A stretch of DNA of 7,795 nt. It comes from Clostridia bacterium. GTDB taxonomy: Bacteria; Bacillota; Clostridia; Lutisporales; Lutisporaceae. Positions 1 through 6,740 of this stretch are shown piece by piece; within the stretch, counting starts at the first letter, position 1, and each line of letters opens with the position of its first letter. Position numbers and translations under genes: made by a program. The DNA is taken from the NCBI GenBank assembly GCA_029256365.1, contig JAQSYB010000209.1, forward strand, positions 1 to 7,795, written 5' to 3'. The notes under the pieces are model-generated. The model saw only the letters and a program-made list of their open reading frames with translations, did no database searches and was not told the origin of the DNA.

Positions 1-1157
1 TAAATAGAAGCTGACCCGTCTGCCGCGATAAATGATATATTATGATCCATCAATGCATCAACTAAGGCTCTTGATTGCAAATTGGTCCTATATATAACAG
101 CCATATCTGACAAATTCTTACCAGCTGCATTCAATTCCTTGATTTTGCAGGCTATAAATCGCGCCTCATCCTCAAAATCCTTCATACTTACAATAACAGG
201 CATGGTTCCCTGATCTTTCGTGGGCTGAAGCTTTTTTTCATACCGGTTTTTGTTGTTGGCTATCAAGGCAAGGGCGCAATTTAAAATATGCTTGCTGCTT
301 CTATAGTTGTTTTTAAGAATAACCTTACTGCACTTTGGATAGAGCATCTCAAACTCCACTAAGATGCCAGGAGCAGCCCCTCTAAAGCCATATATGCTCT
401 GATCATCGTCCCCTACCACAAAGATGTTGTTTAAGGGCTGTGCAATCAGCTTTATGGCCTCAAATTGCACAGGGCTGATATCCTGAAACTCATCGATAAG
501 CACATACTTGAACTTTGCTCTTACAGCATCCAGTACATTTTTATTGTTTCTTAGCAAATAATAGCATTCTGTCAGCATATCGTCATAGTCAAATTTATTT
601 TGTTTTTGCTTCATGGTGCAGTAGCTTTCAAAAATTGCTCGAAACTCATCAATGGTGCAGGACTGGGGCTTAAAGTCTACAGAATCAGCCATGGTATTCA
701 TGAAATAACCAATGTCGTTAATGACATCACCAATTCTATCGTCATCCTCGCTAAAGTCCAATTGAAGCTTTCGGGCAATAGACTTTAATGCAAAATACTT
801 TTCACTCTCATCCAAAAGGTTTTCCAGCTTATAATTTTCATATTGCCTTAATAGCTTAAAAAATACCGAATGAAAGGTTCCAAAGGTTATTTCGCTGATT
901 TGTCTTGAATTCGCTGATTTATGTTCTAAGGCAAATTTTATAAATCGCTCCTTCATCTCTGCTGCAGCATCCTTTGAAAAGGTAACCACCAGTAAATTCT
1001 CAGGATTTACAATTCCAGAGCGAATAAGCTGAGCCAGTCTATGTACGATTATTGTTGTTTTGCCGGTACCTGGACCTGCCAGCACCATACAGGGGCCATC
1101 TATATTCTCAGCTGCACTTCTTTGTTCCACATTGAGCTTCTTTAGTAATTTGTCCAT
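1..1157 (-). CDS. UvrD/Rep-type superfamily 1A ATP-dependent DNA helicase, N-terminal 385 residues (runs off the left edge)
   Basis: This frame stays open from an ATG at 1157 to the window edge, so the C-terminal part is missing. The translation shows the ordered SF1A helicase motifs: a Q-motif (LNVEQRSA, about residues 8-15), Walker A AGPGTGKT (27-34), motif Ia TFSKDAAAEMKER (59-71), motif Ib TFH (94-96), Walker B with DEFQD (222-226), motif III with GDDDQSIYGFRGA (249-261) and motif IV NNYRS (283-287, with the arginine finger-type R286). Such proteins unwind DNA 3'-5' in repair, replication restart or recombination in the cytoplasm. The Walker A variant GPGTGKT differs from the GAGSGKT usual in PcrA/UvrD, so this is probably an accessory UvrD-like helicase rather than the housekeeping PcrA. 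The start follows an AGGTGA site at a 5-nt spacing inside the end of the upstream molybdoenzyme gene, one base after its stop, which suggests translational coupling. Family assignment is secure; the exact subfamily is not. Confidence 0.93.
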   Translation of the reverse strand, partial: MDKLLKKLNVEQRSAAENIDGPCMVLAGPGTGKTTIIVHRLAQLIRSGIVNPENLLVVTFSKDAAAEMKERFIKFALEHKSANSRQISEITFGTFHSVFFKLLRQYENYKLENLLDESEKYFALKSIARKLQLDFSEDDDRIGDVINDIGYFMNTMADSVDFKPQSCTIDEFRAIFESYCTMKQKQNKFDYDDMLTECYYLLRNNKNVLDAVRAKFKYVLIDEFQDISPVQFEAIKLIAQPLNNIFVVGDDDQSIYGFRGAAPGILVEFEMLYPKCSKVILKNNYRSSKHILNCALALIANNKNRYEKKLQPTKDQGTMPVIVSMKDFEDEARFIACKIKELNAAGKNLSDMAVIYRTNLQSRALVDALMDHNISFIAADGSASI

Positions 1158-1158
1158 T

Positions 1159-3135
1159 TTATTCACCTAACTTAACAATTTTGACGCAACACTCATTATA
1201 GGTCGCTTGATTGCCCATATCACTTATTTCAGGAGATGACAGGTAGTTTACACTGCCACCATTTTTAAACCACCAACCCTGCTTCATGTAAAGCACACCC
1301 TTTTGACATTTATCAGAAAAACGAATTACTGCGAATAAACTTCCATACTGGTTTTCGAGCTTTATCAACTCTCCATCCATAAGCTTCATGGATTCTATCA
1401 TATCAATATCCTCTTTGCTAATAAATACTTCAGGATGCTCTTGCTCACTATCCATTAAGAACTGTGAATGCAAGGCTTCCCTCATATGCACTGTAAGCAG
1501 CTTGAAATCATACATTTGTGGATCATTCTGATTTTTTAAATATTGCATAAGCGCATCCGGAGATACAAATTCAAACCTCCCAGAGGATGTCTTAAACTTA
1601 TAATCTTCCCATGGTATCGATTGTACGCTCTTTGCAAAAGAGAATTTATTCTCCTTTAAGACATCCATATCCAAACCAATTTCAGTTGTATTCGATAAAA
1701 GCGTGCTTATCCACTGTTCCGAAGTCATTTGCGGAAAATCTGTCATACCCATTTTCCTTGCCAGCAGACTATAGATTTCAATTTCAGGCTTTGCTTCAAA
1801 ATAGCCATTTACCAGCTTTTCATTATAAAATATAGATCCATTCCACATGCTTGAATAAACGATATCTGTTTCTTCCATAAAATATGTTACAGGAAGTATC
1901 ATATCAGCTAAGCTTGCAGTATCTGTCATGAAATAATCCAGTACAACTTTGAATTCGATTTTGTCTAAGGCTTCCACAGCTTTCATTGTATTTGGCAGTT
2001 GTACAGCCGGATTGGAACGGCTGATAAAAATAGCTTTTACCTTTGGATTATCTATCTCTGTCAATTCCACAGCAAGCTTTGGTTTTGCGATATATCTGTG
2101 CTGCAGCTCTCTCGATGGTGCCACAGCGTCCCAATTTATAAAATCACCATATACTCTATTTGCATAGTTTACACCACCGCCAGCTATTCCAATGATACCG
2201 GCTAGTGCACCCAGCATGTCAATGGCTCTTACAGTGACTCCACCGCTATGATATCTTTGCAGCCCATACCCAATGTATATGGTGGTTGGTTTATCTGTTA
2301 AAAGCTCTGCAAAGCTCTTCACCGCATTCATATCTATTCCACATACCTTCATCAGCTCTTCATAGCTTAAGCGTTCTAAATAGCCCTTGATTTCATCAAA
2401 GCCTTTTGAATGATTTTCGACAAAATCAGTATCATATTGCTTATTTTCAAGGATATATTTAGAAACAGCCAAGGCAAAGGCTGTATCGCCCCCTGGCTTA
2501 AGCTGAATATGCCAATCACTATACACAAATGTTGCAGTTTTGATTGGGTCTATTAAAATAACCTTGGCACCATTTTCCCTTGCTTTTTTAATAAAGGGTA
2601 CAAGGTGTATATTGGTTTCAACAGGATTTCTGCCCCATATGACAATAGTCTTGGTGTTATAGATATCCTCAGGACTATGGCCCTTCACATCACCAAAGTC
2701 ACTTTTTTGCGCTGCAATACCAGCCCCCCAGCATAGACTCCCTTTGAACAAGGTAACATTTCCAAGATAATCAAAAAAGAGGTTTTCTACATTTTTGAGA
2801 AGCCCTCCTGCTCCGCCGTCATTGTACTGAGCGATAGACAAGGTGCCATAATCATTTATATAATTCTTTAGTTTTTTTGCAATTGTATCAAGAGCCTCTT
2901 CCCAGCTAATCTCAAGAAATTCTCCATTAACCTTCTTCATAGGCCGCTTCAAACGCTGGGGGCTGTACATTCGCTCTAAATGCCTTCTACCCTTTTCACA
3001 TATAAAACCCTGGGTGATAGGATGATCTTTATTGCCCTCCAGCTTGATTACTTTTCCATCTATAATTTCTGCCCTTATACTGCATACATCAAAGCAATCT
3101 AAGGGGCATGCGCATAACTTATATTCACTCGACAT
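1159..3135 (-). CDS. Molybdopterin-dependent oxidoreductase of the DMSO-reductase superfamily (BisC/FdhF-like), 658 aa, substrate unknown
   Basis: The protein has the layout of a cytoplasmic bis-pterin Mo/W enzyme: an N-terminal [4Fe-4S] domain with C10-x3-C14-x3-C18-x27-C46, a central pterin domain from about residue 64 that includes IWGRNP (166-171) and a GGGVNYANR loop, and a C-terminal pterin-binding domain (about 546-658) with a GNQATYNECCVKI ending. The GSLCWGAG segment places C135 where E. coli FdhF has Sec140, so C135 is the likely metal ligand. No twin-arginine or other signal peptide is visible. I chose the ATG at 3135 because GGAGG sits 7 nt upstream. An in-frame ATG at 3195 lies in the loop of a terminator and upstream of the promoter, so it is not a plausible start. 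The gene has its own promoter and is followed after one base by a helicase gene. The superfamily includes formate dehydrogenases, S/N-oxide and polysulfide reductases and many uncharacterised enzymes; nothing seen here picks one. Confidence 0.93.
   Translation of the reverse strand: MSSEYKLCACPLDCFDVCSIRAEIIDGKVIKLEGNKDHPITQGFICEKGRRHLERMYSPQRLKRPMKKVNGEFLEISWEEALDTIAKKLKNYINDYGTLSIAQYNDGGAGGLLKNVENLFFDYLGNVTLFKGSLCWGAGIAAQKSDFGDVKGHSPEDIYNTKTIVIWGRNPVETNIHLVPFIKKARENGAKVILIDPIKTATFVYSDWHIQLKPGGDTAFALAVSKYILENKQYDTDFVENHSKGFDEIKGYLERLSYEELMKVCGIDMNAVKSFAELLTDKPTTIYIGYGLQRYHSGGVTVRAIDMLGALAGIIGIAGGGVNYANRVYGDFINWDAVAPSRELQHRYIAKPKLAVELTEIDNPKVKAIFISRSNPAVQLPNTMKAVEALDKIEFKVVLDYFMTDTASLADMILPVTYFMEETDIVYSSMWNGSIFYNEKLVNGYFEAKPEIEIYSLLARKMGMTDFPQMTSEQWISTLLSNTTEIGLDMDVLKENKFSFAKSVQSIPWEDYKFKTSSGRFEFVSPDALMQYLKNQNDPQMYDFKLLTVHMREALHSQFLMDSEQEHPEVFISKEDIDMIESMKLMDGELIKLENQYGSLFAVIRFSDKCQKGVLYMKQGWWFKNGGSVNYLSSPEISDMGNQATYNECCVKIVKLGE
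1163..1168 (-). promoter_or_regulatory. Ribosome binding site of the helicase gene, inside the end of the upstream gene
   Basis: On the minus strand AGGTGA lies 5 nt before the ATG at 1157 and within the last codons of the molybdoenzyme gene, whose TAA occupies 1161-1159. The geometry fixes the helicase start and implies that ribosomes finishing the first gene can restart on the second. Confidence 0.65.
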
Positions 3136-3142
3136 CAAAATG

Positions 3143-3147
3143 CCTCC
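3143..3147 (-). promoter_or_regulatory. Ribosome binding site deciding the molybdoenzyme start
   Basis: GGAGG on the minus strand, 7 nt before the ATG at 3135. It supports MSSEYK as the true N-terminus and argues against the 20-residue-longer reading from 3195. Confidence 0.85.
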
Positions 3148-3166
3148 AATCCAACATAGTACATAT

Positions 3167-3175
3167 ATTATAGCA
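3167..3175 (-). promoter_or_regulatory. Extended -10 promoter of the molybdoenzyme-helicase unit
   Basis: The minus strand reads TGCTATAAT, a perfect TATAAT preceded by the TGn extension. Transcription would begin near 3160, giving a leader of about 25 nt that carries the GGAGG site. No good -35 hexamer is present at the expected spacing, because that position falls inside the hairpin of the upstream terminator. Extended -10 promoters can work without a -35. Assigned by sequence match only. Confidence 0.65.
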
Positions 3176-3176
3176 T

Positions 3177-3205
3177 AAAAAAAACTGCCGCACATGGCGG
3201 CAGTT
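3177..3205 (-). terminator. Rho-independent terminator after iorB
   Basis: On the minus strand a perfect 9-bp stem (AACTGCCGC / GCGGCAGTT) with a 5-nt CATGT loop is followed by an unbroken run of T. It begins about 10 nt after the iorB stop codon. There is no T-run on the plus side, so it works in one direction. It closes the ptb-iorA-iorB unit. Confidence 0.93.
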
Positions 3206-3214
3206 GAATCGCTT

Positions 3215-3787
3215 TTATAATTCCATCCCTTTTTGGAATGCTTTTATGTTGATGTCTACCATCTTTGCTGGTAAGTTTTCTCTGAGTATTTCTATCCAAT
3301 CGATCTCATTTAATCCTAAGGCTTTTACTAGAGCACCAAACAATACGATGTTTTGGGTCCTAATATTTCCTATTTCAATAGCTGCTTGTGTGGCATCAAG
3401 AGTTGTTGTTGCAAATTCTTTCTCAAGCGCAGCAATTACATTTTGTGGATATTCAGCCTTTCCTGTTGCAATTGGCATGGATGGAATTTCGAAGTTGTTT
3501 ACTACTACTTTTCCTTCAGGCTTTAAATATTCTATCCAGCGAGCTGCTTCCATTTTTTCGAAGGAAACAAGTATATCCGCTTGACCTTTGCCGATGATTG
3601 AGGAGTATACCTTTTCGCCAAATCTTACTTGTGTCGTAACGCTGCCACCTCTTTGCGCCATACCATGAACTTCTGACATCTTTACATCATAGCCAGCTTT
3701 CATTAGACCTGCCATCAGCATTTTACTTACTAGTATGATACCTTGGCCGCCAACACCAACTAAAAGTATATTTTTAACGTCTCCCAT
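3215..3787 (-). CDS. iorB: Indolepyruvate:ferredoxin oxidoreductase, beta subunit (190 aa)
   Basis: This is the small gamma-domain-type subunit of the thiamine-diphosphate-dependent 2-oxoacid:ferredoxin oxidoreductase family. It pairs with IorA to turn aryl pyruvates (indolepyruvate, phenylpyruvate, hydroxyphenylpyruvate) and CoA into aryl-acetyl-CoA and CO2 while reducing ferredoxin in the cytoplasm. The nucleotide-binding-like N-terminus has GVGGQG (residues 11-16) and the family signature HGMAQRGG (41-48). At 190 residues it has the normal length for a stand-alone IorB. Its ATG overlaps the iorA stop by one base (TAATG), with a GGTGAG site just upstream, so the two subunits are translationally coupled. 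A strong terminator follows. Confidence in the family is high; the substrate range is inferred from the IorA partner. Confidence 0.95.
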   Translation of the reverse strand: MGDVKNILLVGVGGQGIILVSKMLMAGLMKAGYDVKMSEVHGMAQRGGSVTTQVRFGEKVYSSIIGKGQADILVSFEKMEAARWIEYLKPEGKVVVNNFEIPSMPIATGKAEYPQNVIAALEKEFATTTLDATQAAIEIGNIRTQNIVLFGALVKALGLNEIDWIEILRENLPAKMVDINIKAFQKGMEL

Positions 3788-5487
3788 TATTGCTCACCAA
3801 CCTTTACTATTGCGTCAAACTTACATACCTGCATACAAACATCGCAGCCTACGCACATGGATTGATCAATATATGATGTCTTGCATTTTTCCGTTTCTAC
3901 AATGCACTTCGTTTTGAATGGAGGAAGATTCTTTATCAATACACAAGGTCTCTTTGTTACAATTGCATAAGACTCCGTTGCATTCATCGCTGCATCTACA
4001 ACTTCATTCATGGCTTTTAGATCACATGGATCAACTACTGCAACTGTCTTGTATCCAACTGCCTTTAATACATCAACTGGATCAAGTGCAAGTGTATCTT
4101 CACCCATTAAGGTTTTGCCTGTTCCTGGATTTTCTTGATGACCTGTCATACCTGTAATACTGTTATCTAGTACGACTGGAATCATTTTGCCTTTATTATA
4201 AACTACGTCAATAGCGCCTGTAATTCCTGAGTGGAAGAATGTTGAATCCCCAACTACGCCAAACACCTTTGTATCTCTGCCAGTTACCTCAAAGGACTTT
4301 GCCATACCCATAGCAGCACTTATGCCAGCACCCATACAGATAACTGAGTCAAGTGCACCAAGTGGTTCCATGGCACCAAGTGTATAACAGCCTATATCTC
4401 CTGCTATAACAGTGTTCTTTTTCTTTGACATCGTATAGAAGAAGCCTCTATGAGGACAGCCTGCACATAATACAGGAGGTCTTGGAACAACATTTGTATC
4501 AACTGTTTTGCTTTCAGTTGTCGTGCCAAGCAATGCTTGAGCAAGAATATCAGGATTCAATTCATACATATTTGGTATCATCTCTTTACCAATACATTTG
4601 ATTCCTGCTGCTTTGATTTGCTCTTCCATAAATGGCTCTAGCTCTTCAATTACATAAACTGTTTCAAATTTGGAAGCAAAATCTCTTATTAAATCCATTG
4701 GAAGTGGGTAAGTGAAACCAAGCTTTAAGTAGGATGCTTTGTCTCCGAAAACTTCCTTTGCATATAAGTAAGAAACGCTTGCAGTGATAATACCTATATT
4801 TGTATTTTCATTGTATTCTGCTTTATTCAGTGGTGATGTATTGGAATAAGCTTCTAATGCCTTTAACTTATTTTCTAGCTTGCCTCTAGCAATCTTTGCA
4901 TTGGCTGGAGTTGCAACAAATTTATCCAATCTCTTTACATATGGCTTAAATCCTACTTCAACTCTTTCACCTAGCTCAACCAAGCTCTTGCTGTGACATA
5001 CTCTTGTAGTTACTCTATACAGTACAGGAATATCAAATTCTTCACTTATCTTATAAGCTTCTAGTAAGAAATCCTTTGATTCTTGACTGTCACTTGGCTC
5101 AATCAAAGCCATTTTTGCAAACTTTGCATAGTATCTGTTGTCCTGTTCATTCTGTGAACTGTGCATGCTTGGATCATCGGCAGTTACCAATACAAATCCG
5201 CCGTTTACTCCCAAATATGAATATGTGAAAATTGGGTCAGCAGCTACGTTGACACCAACGTGCTTCATTGCAGATAAGCTTCTTGAACCAGCTATAGATG
5301 CTCCAATAGCAACCTCACAAGCTACCTTCTCATTTGGAGCCCATTCACTGTAAATATGATCTTTGTATTCAACCATATGCTCAAGTATTTCAGTACTAGG
5401 TGTCCCCGGATACGCTGCCGCTACAGTTACACCAGCTTCATAGGCACCTCTAGCAATTGCCTCGTTGCCTGACATTAACTTCTTCAA
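3787..5487 (-). CDS. iorA: Indolepyruvate:ferredoxin oxidoreductase, alpha subunit (566 aa), with one intact Fe-S motif
   Basis: IorA is the catalytic subunit that binds thiamine diphosphate and passes electrons to ferredoxin. The N-terminal pyrimidine-binding domain is typical (AAAYPGTPSTE, 23-33, and PSMHSSQNEQDNR, 106-118). The central part has CAGCPHRG (341-348). The TPP-binding domain has GDIGCYTLG (363-371), GDSTFFHSG (413-421) and NSITGMTGHQ (442-451). The C-terminus carries one complete ferredoxin-like motif, C545-x2-C548-x2-C551-x3-C555, whereas the family commonly has two clusters. Only C528 and C535 remain in the place of the first, and the protein is correspondingly short. The start is a TTG at 5487: a GAGGGGG site lies 7 nt upstream, and the N-terminus MKKLMSGNEA fits the family better than starting at the internal ATG at 5475. 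It lies 91 nt after the ptb-like gene and overlaps iorB by one base. Confidence 0.96.
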   Translation of the reverse strand: MKKLMSGNEAIARGAYEAGVTVAAAYPGTPSTEILEHMVEYKDHIYSEWAPNEKVACEVAIGASIAGSRSLSAMKHVGVNVAADPIFTYSYLGVNGGFVLVTADDPSMHSSQNEQDNRYYAKFAKMALIEPSDSQESKDFLLEAYKISEEFDIPVLYRVTTRVCHSKSLVELGERVEVGFKPYVKRLDKFVATPANAKIARGKLENKLKALEAYSNTSPLNKAEYNENTNIGIITASVSYLYAKEVFGDKASYLKLGFTYPLPMDLIRDFASKFETVYVIEELEPFMEEQIKAAGIKCIGKEMIPNMYELNPDILAQALLGTTTESKTVDTNVVPRPPVLCAGCPHRGFFYTMSKKKNTVIAGDIGCYTLGAMEPLGALDSVICMGAGISAAMGMAKSFEVTGRDTKVFGVVGDSTFFHSGITGAIDVVYNKGKMIPVVLDNSITGMTGHQENPGTGKTLMGEDTLALDPVDVLKAVGYKTVAVVDPCDLKAMNEVVDAAMNATESYAIVTKRPCVLIKNLPPFKTKCIVETEKCKTSYIDQSMCVGCDVCMQVCKFDAIVKVGEQ

Positions 5488-5494
5488 TTTTTTT

Positions 5495-5501
5495 CCCCCT
5501 C
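5495..5501 (-). promoter_or_regulatory. Ribosome binding site supporting the TTG start of iorA
   Basis: GAGGGGG on the minus strand is separated by seven A residues from the TTG at 5487. The alternative ATG at 5475 has only a weak GAAG upstream, so TTG is the better start. TTG normally lowers initiation compared with ATG, which the strong site may offset. Confidence 0.75.
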
Positions 5502-5513
5502 ACATTATATTTA

Positions 5514-5543
5514 CACTTCATTATTCTATCTGGATAAGAAGTG
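5514..5543 (-). promoter_or_regulatory. Possible mRNA hairpin in the ptb-iorA gap
   Basis: The arms CACTTC (5514-5519) and GAAGTG (5538-5543) pair exactly. A further four A/T pairs follow after a one-base bulge, leaving a 9-nt loop. No T-run follows on the minus strand, so this is not a terminator. It could affect mRNA processing or stability between ptb and iorA, but it may also be chance. Confidence 0.3.
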
Positions 5544-5578
5544 CGAGCAGTTTATTGCTTTATTTTAAATTTTAACAA

Positions 5579-6541
5579 CTAATTTCTGCCGCAGTTGCAA
5601 CCACAGCACCCACCACCGCACTCATGTGCTTGTGGTTTGTTCTGACAAGAAATCAAGCTTCCAAGAGCAATGGACAATAGCTTTGCTTCTGAAGAATCAG
5701 CTCTAGAAACAAGAACGATTGGTGCTTTGGCGCCCATTATGATACCTGCTGACTTAGAGCCTGCAAAATAAGTTAAGGATTTGCCTAGTGCATTTCCAAC
5801 CTCATAATATGGAACCAATAATATATCTGCATCACCAGCACCATCTGCATGATAGCCTTTGTGCTCGCAGGCTTCCTTGCTAATGGCTAAGTCTAGGGCT
5901 ACAGGTCCAATTACGGAAGCACCCATTGCTTCCCATTTGTCTTTCATATCAGCTATTTCTTTTGCATCTACAGTAGCTTGTATTTTTGGGTTTACTACTT
6001 CTGCTCCAGCTAAGCATGCTGCATTCACTTTTTCCATTCCCAAAGCTTTACATGCAGTTACCGCATTTTCTAAAATTTGTACCTTTTGATTTAGATCTGG
6101 TGCTACATTCATTCCACCATCTGTTAAAAACAAAAGTTTGTGGTAGCTTGCTACTTCATAAACCATAACATGGCTCAAAAGATTATCTGTACGCAAACCT
6201 ATTTCCTTATCCAGTACAGCTCTCATGATGTCTGCTGTTTGAAGCACACCCTTCATTAGGAACTCAGCTTCTCCAGTACTCACTAGCTCAACTGCTTTTC
6301 TAGCCGCTTGTGTTAGGTCAGGTTCGTCTATTATTTCATACAATTCACTGGTGATGTTAAGTGTTTTCATGATTTCGATAATTTTTTCTTGATCTCCAAC
6401 AAGAATCGGTTCAACCAACCCCAATTCCTTGGCATCCGCAACGGCCTTTAGTACATCAGCATCTTGAGCTGCTGCAACTGCTAGTCTCATTACACCTTGC
6501 TTTTTAGCAGCCTCAATAAGTTCATTGAAATTTGTTATCAT
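5579..6541 (-). CDS. ptb: Phosphate butyryltransferase-type phosphate acyltransferase with a Cys-rich C-terminal tail (320 aa)
   Basis: This enzyme family exchanges CoA for phosphate on acyl-CoA (acyl-CoA + Pi to acyl phosphate + CoA), in the cytoplasm, before an acyl kinase makes ATP. The single PTA_PTB domain covers nearly the whole protein and shows KGVLQTADIMRAVL (97-110), SHVMVYE (123-129), TDGGMNVAPDL (140-150), GPVALDLAIS (212-221), GDADILLVP (236-244) and AKAPIVLVSRADS (271-283). The domain length is normal for Ptb, but the last 22 residues are unusual, with cysteines 299, 308, 312, 313, 315 and 317 plus H306 and several glycines. The gene has its own promoter and a GAGGAGTGATT ribosome site before the ATG, and it leads into iorAB. 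Context suggests aryl-acetyl-CoA or branched acyl-CoA as substrate instead of, or besides, butyryl-CoA. This is inferred. No kinase gene is in the window. The symbol is by family, not proven specificity. Confidence 0.9.
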   Translation of the reverse strand: MITNFNELIEAAKKQGVMRLAVAAAQDADVLKAVADAKELGLVEPILVGDQEKIIEIMKTLNITSELYEIIDEPDLTQAARKAVELVSTGEAEFLMKGVLQTADIMRAVLDKEIGLRTDNLLSHVMVYEVASYHKLLFLTDGGMNVAPDLNQKVQILENAVTACKALGMEKVNAACLAGAEVVNPKIQATVDAKEIADMKDKWEAMGASVIGPVALDLAISKEACEHKGYHADGAGDADILLVPYYEVGNALGKSLTYFAGSKSAGIIMGAKAPIVLVSRADSSEAKLLSIALGSLISCQNKPQAHECGGGCCGCNCGRN

Positions 6542-6564
6542 TTAATCACTCCTCGCTTATTAAA

Positions 6565-6578
6565 ATACCTTTAGGTAT
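6565..6578. promoter_or_regulatory. Small palindrome in the ptb leader, possible operator or leader hairpin
   Basis: ATACCT and AGGTAT form exact 6-bp arms around two bases. The element lies between the predicted transcription start (about 6605) and the ribosome site of the ptb-like gene, a position suited to a repressor. No known regulator motif is recognised, and a 6-bp match in A/T-rich DNA may be chance. Confidence 0.3.
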
Positions 6579-6611
6579 ATTGTAAATTTGTCATTTTGTT
6601 TTATCATCACT

Positions 6612-6620
6612 ATTATAACA
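6612..6620 (-). promoter_or_regulatory. Extended -10 promoter of the ptb-iorA-iorB unit
   Basis: The minus strand reads TGTTATAAT, a perfect -10 with the TGn extension. No convincing -35 is seen 16-18 bases upstream. The upstream DNA is very A/T-rich, including a 10-base AAAAATTTTT palindrome at 6662-6671 that could act as an UP-like element. The predicted start near 6605 leaves a leader of about 63 nt before the ATG at 6541. Confidence 0.65.
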
Positions 6621-6686
6621 GAATTCAACTAATTTTAGTATACTTAAAATAATTTTGTAACAAAAATTTTTCCAATGGACATGAAG

Positions 6687-6723
6687 AAAACTCCCGCAAC
6701 ATTTATTTATATGCAGGAGTTTT
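6687..6723 (-). terminator. Probable terminator after the LUD-domain gene
   Basis: On the minus strand, AAAACTCCTGCA pairs with TGCGGGAGTTTT (12 bp including one T-G wobble) around a 13-nt A/T loop, starting 17 nt after the LUD gene stop. The T-run is only four long, then broken by C, so read-through into ptb is possible. The plus strand also ends in four Ts, so it could act weakly in both directions. Confidence 0.65.
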
Positions 6724-6740
6724 ACAAAGCTTATTTATTT

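Noticed and set aside
600..788. Short plus-strand open frame in the helicase region
   Set aside because: The minus strand holds all the helicase motifs continuously here.
3136..3195. In-frame N-terminal extension of the molybdoenzyme from an ATG at 3195, giving a hydrophobic start that looks like a signal peptide
   Set aside because: The ATG lies in the loop of the iorB terminator and upstream of the extended -10 promoter, and a strong GGAGG site marks the ATG at 3135. The apparent signal peptide is translated terminator and promoter DNA.
3204..3584. 126-codon plus-strand open frame opposite iorB
   Set aside because: It lies antisense inside a well-supported gene and its product matches no family I recognise.
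5504..5509. TATAAT on the minus strand just before iorA
   Set aside because: A start from it would fall within or after the ribosome site, and neither a -35 nor a TGn extension is present; it is likely A/T-rich chance.
6625..6660. Possible CodY-like box upstream of ptb (AATT-AGTTG-AATT)
   Set aside because: It matches only about half of the 15-base consensus, which is expected often in A/T-rich DNA.
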